This document shows, piece after piece, positions 49,262 to 54,427 of a DNA stretch of 54,427 nucleotides. Numbering within the stretch: the first letter of the stretch is position 1; every line of letters starts with the position of its first letter. The notes under the pieces are model-generated. The model searched no databases, was not told the origin of the DNA, and saw only the letters and a program-made list of their open reading frames with translations. Position numbers and translations under genes: made by a program. This stretch comes from Clostridia bacterium (GTDB lineage: Bacteria > Bacillota > Clostridia > Oscillospirales > CAG-272): assembly GCA_017473865.1 (NCBI GenBank), contig JAFUJB010000008.1, positions 1-54,427 of the forward strand, read 5' to 3'.

Positions 49262-49930
49262 ATGAAAATAGCAGGTTTTCAAAAGACTTCATTTGTCGAT
49301 TTTCCGAAAATGGTGTCGTGCGTTGTGTTTACCCCTGGTTGTAATATGCGGTGCTCTTATTGCCACAACAAGCATATTCTTTCGGGCAATATCCCTAAGG
49401 TCGATCAATTTACCGTACTTGACTACCTGAAAAAGAGGGTAGGGGTTATAGGCGGTGTGGTCGTGTCGGGCGGAGAGCCCACTTTGCAGAGCGGCCTTGA
49501 AAATTTTGTTACAGTTGTGAAGAATATGGGATACAAGATCAAGCTTGATACAAACGGAACGAATCCGAATGTTTTGAAAAGTCTTTGTGAAAAGGGACTT
49601 GTTGACTACGTTGCGATGGATCTGAAAGCCCCTTTTGAAAAATATTCTGAAATATGCTGCGCAGAAATAAACACAGATAAAATCAGAGAAAGTATAGAGT
49701 ATTTACAGAAAAGCGGTATTTCTCACGAATTCAGAACTACGTTTTGTCCCGAATTAACAAAAGAAGACGTTGTATTGATTTCGGAGAATATGGCAAAAAA
49801 CAGTGAATTTTACCTACAGCAATACAGACAGGTAGACGGAGGAAATGAGCCTCATAGCCGCGAATACGTTGAACAGACGGCAGAGTTGGTAAGACAAAAC
49901 GGCGGCAAATGCACCGTCAGAGGTCTGTAA
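49262..49930 (+). CDS. nrdG: Anaerobic ribonucleotide reductase activase
   Basis: ATG 49262 follows AAAGAGATAATT; an in-frame ATG at 49247 lacks a site. The 222-residue radical-SAM protein has CNMRCSYCHN (CX3CX2C) and GGVVVSGGEPTLQSG. It binds a 4Fe-4S cluster and S-adenosylmethionine and makes the glycyl radical on NrdD. It lies 65 bases after nrdD with a hairpin between, and 27 bases before nrdR. Confidence 0.95.
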   Translation: MKIAGFQKTSFVDFPKMVSCVVFTPGCNMRCSYCHNKHILSGNIPKVDQFTVLDYLKKRVGVIGGVVVSGGEPTLQSGLENFVTVVKNMGYKIKLDTNGTNPNVLKSLCEKGLVDYVAMDLKAPFEKYSEICCAEINTDKIRESIEYLQKSGISHEFRTTFCPELTKEDVVLISENMAKNSEFYLQQYRQVDGGNEPHSREYVEQTAELVRQNGGKCTVRGL

Positions 49931-49957
49931 AAATATTATTGAGGGAGAGTAAAGAAT

Positions 49958-50419
49958 ATGAAATGTCCCGTATGCGGAAAGAGCGACAGCAAGGTAATCG
50001 ACAGCCGTCCTACAGATTCTGAAATAAGAAGAAGACGCGAATGTCTTTCTTGCGGAAGACGTTTTACAACCTATGAAATACACGAGACTGTGCCGATAAT
50101 CGTAATCAAGAAAAACGGCACGAGACAGATTTTTGACCGTAACAAGATACTTGCGGGACTTGACAAGGCTTGTTACAAGCGTTCGATGATAAATATCGAC
50201 GATATGAACAGGATTATAACTGAGATCGAGGTCGATTTGCGAAACAGTTTTCAGGCAGAGGTACACACGTCAGAAATCGGACGTCGTGTGCTTGAAAAGT
50301 TACGCGACATAGACGAGGTGTCGTATATCAGATATGCGTCGGTATACCGTAATTTTGACGATGTCGAGTCGTTTATGCAGGAATTAAAGTCAATGAAATC
50401 GCCCGAGAAAAAAGGGTAA
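49958..50419 (+). CDS. nrdR: Transcriptional repressor NrdR
   Basis: GGGAGAG precedes ATG 49958. The 153-residue protein has the NrdR zinc ribbon (C3, C6, C29, C32; CLSCGRRFTTYE) and an ATP-cone (about 45-135; VIKKNGTRQIFDRNKILAGL). NrdR senses the ATP/dATP ratio and, when dATP is high, represses ribonucleotide reductase genes. Here it sits in the operon it should control, giving feedback through the boxes at 47019-47065. Confidence 0.97.
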   Translation: MKCPVCGKSDSKVIDSRPTDSEIRRRRECLSCGRRFTTYEIHETVPIIVIKKNGTRQIFDRNKILAGLDKACYKRSMINIDDMNRIITEIEVDLRNSFQAEVHTSEIGRRVLEKLRDIDEVSYIRYASVYRNFDDVESFMQELKSMKSPEKKG

Positions 50420-50438
50420 TACGGGTTTGCGTAAGCCG

Positions 50439-50690
50439 CCCACTTTTTTGTAAAAAAGTGGGACAAAAAACTTCAAACCTGGGTTCGCAGAAGCCATAAA
50501 GTTTTGAGGGAGTCAAGAGGGCACTTTTTCAAAAGTGTCCTTTTGTGTGGGTTCGGGAGCGAAGCTCCTGACTATCTGTGCTTTTTAAGGGCGGATTACA
50601 TATCCGCCCATTTATATGGCGGGCGGAGTCAAGAGGAGCTTTTTTCAAAAAGCTCCTCTTGTGAGTTTAAGGGGGACGCCACGCGCACAC
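50439..50690. repeat. Dispersed hairpin elements after nrdR
   Basis: CCCACTTTTTT/AAAAAAGTGGG (50439-50462) can act as the nrd terminator. Then come three elements of the dispersed family: 50500-50575 (AGTCAAGAGGGCACTTTTTC.., GGTTCGGGAGCGAAGCTCCTGAC), 50589-50609 (GGGCGGATT..ATCCGCCC, as at 1773) and 50625-50670 (GGAGTCAAGAGGAGC.., a longer hairpin). From 50691 to the promoter I see no gene. Confidence 0.75.
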
Positions 50691-50845
50691 GGAATTATAA
50701 ATATTTGAAAATAATACTGATTAATTAAACCAAGTTGCCCTGTGCCGTGGACGCAAAACGCGGAAGCGTTTTCTTTTTTAGTAAATTTTACCTGAGGTTT
50801 GCCATTTTGCATAATAAATATAAGATTTATTGTATAGTTTTTTGA

Positions 50846-50874
50846 TTGACACCAATTTTTTTATGTTATATAAT
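50846..50874 (+). promoter_or_regulatory. Consensus promoter of the large surface protein
   Basis: TTGACA (50846-50851), exactly 17 bases, TATAAT (50869-50874). The leader is about 65 bases, ending in AAAGGAGG before the GTG start. Confidence 0.9.
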
Positions 50875-50946
50875 TGATATATAGACTTAATATAATTCTA
50901 TCTTACAAAAAATTATTATACAAAACACAAAAAAGGAGGAACTTTT

Positions 50947-53900
50947 GTGAAGAAATTTTTATCGGTTGCCGTATTCGTTATGGCATTTATCCTTGTTCTC
51001 TCAGTAAACGTCTTTGCGGCGGACTATGAAATTGAAAGTCTGACTGTCGAAGACATTTACATAACCGAGGGAATCGACGGATATTATGATGAAAACATGG
51101 AATTTAACTATTACTATCAACCTGACAGGTTTAGCATGGAGATGGCTGACGGAAACACCATTCTTGGCTCTGAAGGTCAGGCTTTTGATGGTGAAAACTA
51201 TTTTAATTTGTGGTGGGACACCGTAGACACGACCACTTGGACTGCCGGGAATACATATACTGTCAACGTTGGCGTTAACGGCAGCGAAGCTGTGACCACT
51301 TATAATGTACACGTTGAAAGTAACGGGATTGAATCTATTCATATAGACGGTATAGAGATAGTCGAAGGATTCAACGGTTACATAAACAACAACGGAGACT
51401 TTATTTACCATATTTCAGATGCAAGATTGACCGTATTCTATACAGACGGAACGAAGAGTGAAGAACGTAACGGTTTTTGGTATCGCCCTGACATTATGGA
51501 AAAGTGGCTTGATTTGACTTTCGGTTCTGATCTGTATTCTATTCAGGAGCAGTCGCCTTGGACTGCGGGGAATTCTTATCCCGTTACCGCATATATTGCA
51601 GGAAAGAGCTGTACTTTCAACGTAAAGATAGTTGAGCTTCCTATTGAGAATATTGAAGTACACGACATTCAATTTATAGTAGGTGTTGACAATCCGTCAG
51701 TAATAGGTGAACCTGCATATACTGTTTATTTCAAAGACGGTTCAAAAGAAGACCTTGATCCCGGTATGAGCTTCGCATGCGGAGATCAGTGGCTTTGGCT
51801 TTCGGTCGAATACTACGATGGCGAGCTTACGGTAGGTCAGACTATCACAAGAACGGCAACTCTTGGAAAATTTCAAAAGACATATACGGTAACAGCTATT
51901 GAAAATCCCGTAGAATCGGTTGAGATACACGATGTTGAGATTGTTGAAGGCAAAGCCGATTATAAAGACGAGTACGGCAATTATCACTACGGTCTTTACA
52001 ATATTGCAGCGACGCTTCATTTTAAGGACGGTTCAACAGAGGACATTACATCGGGATTCAACTTTGGCGGAAGATACTACGGCATTCAGCATAACGGCGA
52101 CGAAATTCAGGCTAACGGAACCTACTGGGTGCTTGGCGGAGAATATACTCTGACCGGTTCGATTTTCGGTTGTACCGACACCTTTAAAGTATCAATTGTG
52201 CCCATTCCGATCAAGAATTTTGAAGTTAAAGACGTTGCTATATATGAAAACACAAACGGTTGGGAAGAAGACGGTGTATTTTATTACGATATTGAAACCA
52301 GATTTACAGTAACTCTCAACGATGATTCAACTGATGAGGGTTGGGGCGGAATCTGGATCGACGGTGAGTGGTATAGTATTGAACTCGTTGATTTTAATCA
52401 GTATGAAACGCCTTTGCTTCCCGGTAACACATATACGGTTACCGCACGACTCGGCACGTTTACAAGCACTTTTGACGTAACAATCAAACCCTCTCCCATT
52501 AAAAAGCTTGACATAAAAGATGTATACGTTTATGAAAACACAAGCGGATATTATAACAGCGAAGGTGATTTCTACTATTATATTGAGCCGGATGATTTCA
52601 CTGTAACGTATCTGGATGGTTCAACAGGTGATTTTGAATACACCTTTGTGATTGATGATGATTATTTCAACATTGATTGTGAAGACACTCAACACGATAC
52701 TCTTTGGACGGTAGGAACACATACAGTAACGGGAACCCTTTTGGGAGTGAGCGACGAATTTAACGTTATCGTTCTTGAATCTCCCATAAGCTCTATAGTT
52801 GTTGATGACATTGATTTCATTTTTGGTCTCGACTATCGCTATGATATCAAAACTTCATATACCGTATATTACAAAGACGGTACGTCTAAACGCGTAGAAA
52901 AAGGCGATCTTGCATACATAGCAGAAGACTATTATGACGAGCTTAAATTTGAACCTCCCTATGAGGAAGTATGGCAGGTTGGCGACTCATTTACAATAAC
53001 GGCACACCTTTCTACTGCTACAACAACTTTCAAACTTAACATTGTAGAAACTCCCGTAAAGAGCATTGAGCTTATACAGAAGCCCACAAAACTTACCTAT
53101 GTTGTGGGTGAAGCGTTTGACCCCACAGGTTCAATACTCAGAATTAATTACAAAGACAATTCTTATGAGGACTTCCCGATAGACTATTATCGTACGGATT
53201 CAATTAACGATATTCCTCTTTACAGCAAAAAACTTGAAAAAGAGTTTTCCGTATTCTTCTGGGGTATTACTGAAGGCGTAGGTAAGGCTGACATATCGGT
53301 TGATGTGTTTGGTGAAGCGGATTATACTTTCGAAGTTGACGTTGTTGAAAACAAGATGGAAAGCATCAGTTTGAGCGTTGGCGAGGACAAGAGAATCGTT
53401 ATTACGGTAACTTATACCGACGGCTCGACTGAAGATATGTATTTCCTCGGTGTTGAAGCAAGAGGCGGCGGACAAAATGATCTTGCAGGAAACATAATTA
53501 CTGACAAGGGCGTTTTCTCGGGCGGTTTGTCTTACGGAGATTCATTGAGTTTGTATATTCGTAACGGTATGGGCGAAGATGATATTATGCAGAGTAATAC
53601 CATTGCAAACTGCGAGTGGTGGAACGCTTTTATAAGAGCGTACAGGTTTGATGTATATCCCAAAGGCTTTGCAAGCTTTTCCGGAAGCGTAACTAAAGAT
53701 AATATCAACAATATTATTGCTATGTCAGTTTTATTCGCAACCTATGAGGATGATTTTGATTATCCCGATGTGATTAGCGGAAAGTATATTACTGATCTAG
53801 TAAATAAGTATTTTGCTGTCGATAATTTTGATATTACCATGTCGTCTTATTACGACGCTGAAAAAGACATATTTGATGAAGCTGAAGAGTTTAATTTTGC

Positions 53901-54427
53901 ATTTAATAACGATTGGAGCTTGGAGCCCTTTGATATCAAGTACGTCAACGGCGAATGGATAACTGTTATTACACGTTACAATGTTGAAACGGGTGAAAAA
54001 TACACGTTGACAGTCAAGTGTGATGACAATTTGAAAATAAAAGAATTTATCAATGCAGATCCCGTTCTCAAGAAGAATGGCTGGAAGTTTGAAAACAACA
54101 CATGGTACTACTATGAAAACGGCGTAAAGGTAACAAACGACTGGAGAAAAGACAGTACAGGCTGGTGCTTCTTGGATGAAGAAGGCAAATGGGTAATTGA
54201 CGCATTCGTAAAAGACAGCGTTGGATTGGCATACATTACAAAAGACGGCTACTTTTACTACAACACAAACGGCTGGGTAGATTACCACGGAACGTGGTAC
54301 TACGTTGAAAACGGCTATGCAGTAGTAAGCGCTTGGAGAAAAGACAGTACCGGTTGGTGCTTCTTAGATGAAAACGGTAAATGGGTGCGTAACGCATTTG
54401 TAAAAGACAGCGTAGGCTGGGCATATA
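50947..54427 (+). CDS. Large secreted protein with Ig-like modules and cell-wall-binding repeats (3' end outside window)
   Basis: GTG 50947 is preceded by AAAGGAGG; the frame stays open to the window edge (1160 residues), so the gene is cut. A signal peptide is present (MKKFLSVAVFVMAFILVLSV, cleaved near FAAD). About nine modules of 90-100 residues follow, beginning near residues 28, 129, 231, 320, 419, 516, 612, 702 and 801; each opens with a pattern like IESIHIDGIEIVEG and contains a (F/Y)KDGS or TDGS turn, resembling bacterial Ig-like (Big_3-type) domains. Then a distinct domain (about 850-1040), and from about 1045 choline/glucan-binding-type repeats (GWKFENNTWYYYENG; WRKDSTGWCFLDENGKWV), at least four units in view. 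It should be exported and held non-covalently on the wall. Ligand unknown. Confidence 0.88.
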   Translation, partial: MKKFLSVAVFVMAFILVLSVNVFAADYEIESLTVEDIYITEGIDGYYDENMEFNYYYQPDRFSMEMADGNTILGSEGQAFDGENYFNLWWDTVDTTTWTAGNTYTVNVGVNGSEAVTTYNVHVESNGIESIHIDGIEIVEGFNGYINNNGDFIYHISDARLTVFYTDGTKSEERNGFWYRPDIMEKWLDLTFGSDLYSIQEQSPWTAGNSYPVTAYIAGKSCTFNVKIVELPIENIEVHDIQFIVGVDNPSVIGEPAYTVYFKDGSKEDLDPGMSFACGDQWLWLSVEYYDGELTVGQTITRTATLGKFQKTYTVTAIENPVESVEIHDVEIVEGKADYKDEYGNYHYGLYNIAATLHFKDGSTEDITSGFNFGGRYYGIQHNGDEIQANGTYWVLGGEYTLTGSIFGCTDTFKVSIVPIPIKNFEVKDVAIYENTNGWEEDGVFYYDIETRFTVTLNDDSTDEGWGGIWIDGEWYSIELVDFNQYETPLLPGNTYTVTARLGTFTSTFDVTIKPSPIKKLDIKDVYVYENTSGYYNSEGDFYYYIEPDDFTVTYLDGSTGDFEYTFVIDDDYFNIDCEDTQHDTLWTVGTHTVTGTLLGVSDEFNVIVLESPISSIVVDDIDFIFGLDYRYDIKTSYTVYYKDGTSKRVEKGDLAYIAEDYYDELKFEPPYEEVWQVGDSFTITAHLSTATTTFKLNIVETPVKSIELIQKPTKLTYVVGEAFDPTGSILRINYKDNSYEDFPIDYYRTDSINDIPLYSKKLEKEFSVFFWGITEGVGKADISVDVFGEADYTFEVDVVENKMESISLSVGEDKRIVITVTYTDGSTEDMYFLGVEARGGGQNDLAGNIITDKGVFSGGLSYGDSLSLYIRNGMGEDDIMQSNTIANCEWWNAFIRAYRFDVYPKGFASFSGSVTKDNINNIIAMSVLFATYEDDFDYPDVISGKYITDLVNKYFAVDNFDITMSSYYDAEKDIFDEAEEFNFAFNNDWSLEPFDIKYVNGEWITVITRYNVETGEKYTLTVKCDDNLKIKEFINADPVLKKNGWKFENNTWYYYENGVKVTNDWRKDSTGWCFLDEEGKWVIDAFVKDSVGLAYITKDGYFYYNTNGWVDYHGTWYYVENGYAVVSAWRKDSTGWCFLDENGKWVRNAFVKDSVGWAY

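Overview
The window looks like part of the chromosome of an anaerobic, endospore-forming Firmicute of class Clostridia, probably from a gut or rumen. The grounds are an anaerobic ribonucleotide reductase operon (nrdD-nrdG-nrdR), a ferredoxin-dependent indolepyruvate oxidoreductase, a GerA-type germinant receptor subunit, a SpoVT/AbrB fragment, a T-box leader, strong AGGAGG-type ribosome binding sites and several near-perfect sigma-A promoters. I cannot place it below class. There are no rRNA genes, phage genes, transposases or CRISPR arrays. All functions below come from reading motifs; no database search was run.

Layout. 1-2.0 kb: C-terminal part of an M56 (BlaR1-type) membrane peptidase and a truncated spoVT-like gene. 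2.0-6.4 kb (minus): an orphan UgpC/MsmK-type ATPase, then a 31-residue membrane peptide, an RsuA-type pseudouridine synthase and Tex. 6.6-9.2 kb (plus): an NlpC/P60 hydrolase and a polysaccharide deacetylase preceded by its own truncated duplicate. 9.5-16.6 kb: two large secreted proteins sharing one kind of C-terminal membrane tail, with repeats, rodA and proS between them. 16.6-23.3 kb: queH, a YgjV-like membrane protein, tRNA-Thr(CGU), rsmA, pckG, a nuclease lipoprotein pair, and a small membrane peptide followed by an HPr-kinase-like protein. 23.5-27.7 kb: an LTA-synthase-like enzyme, a small helical protein and a PlsC-type acyltransferase with a zinc ribbon.

28.2-37.2 kb is the most informative region. 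A T-box leader whose specifier codon reads UAC (Tyr) precedes seven co-directional genes: acyl-CoA ligase, sodium:solute symporter, iorA, iorB, phenylacetate-CoA ligase (paaK), a double-ACT protein and a class I aminotransferase. Because a Tyr T-box switches genes on when tRNA-Tyr is uncharged, the operon is best read as making tyrosine (and perhaps Phe/Trp) from scavenged arylacetates: import, CoA activation, reductive carboxylation by IOR, then transamination.

37.2-40.3 kb: MFS transporter plus GH2 glycosidase. 40.5-46.7 kb (minus): a GerA protein, then a long housekeeping cluster (Dabb protein, CPBP protease, tadA, RluA-type synthase, pepP-like, efp, zinc-ribbon protein). 46.9-50.4 kb: nrdDGR with two pairs of NrdR-box-like sites. 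50.9 kb to the end: a large secreted protein of about nine Ig-like modules and cell-wall-binding repeats, cut by the window edge. Several families of palindromic or dispersed repeats occupy the intergenic gaps.
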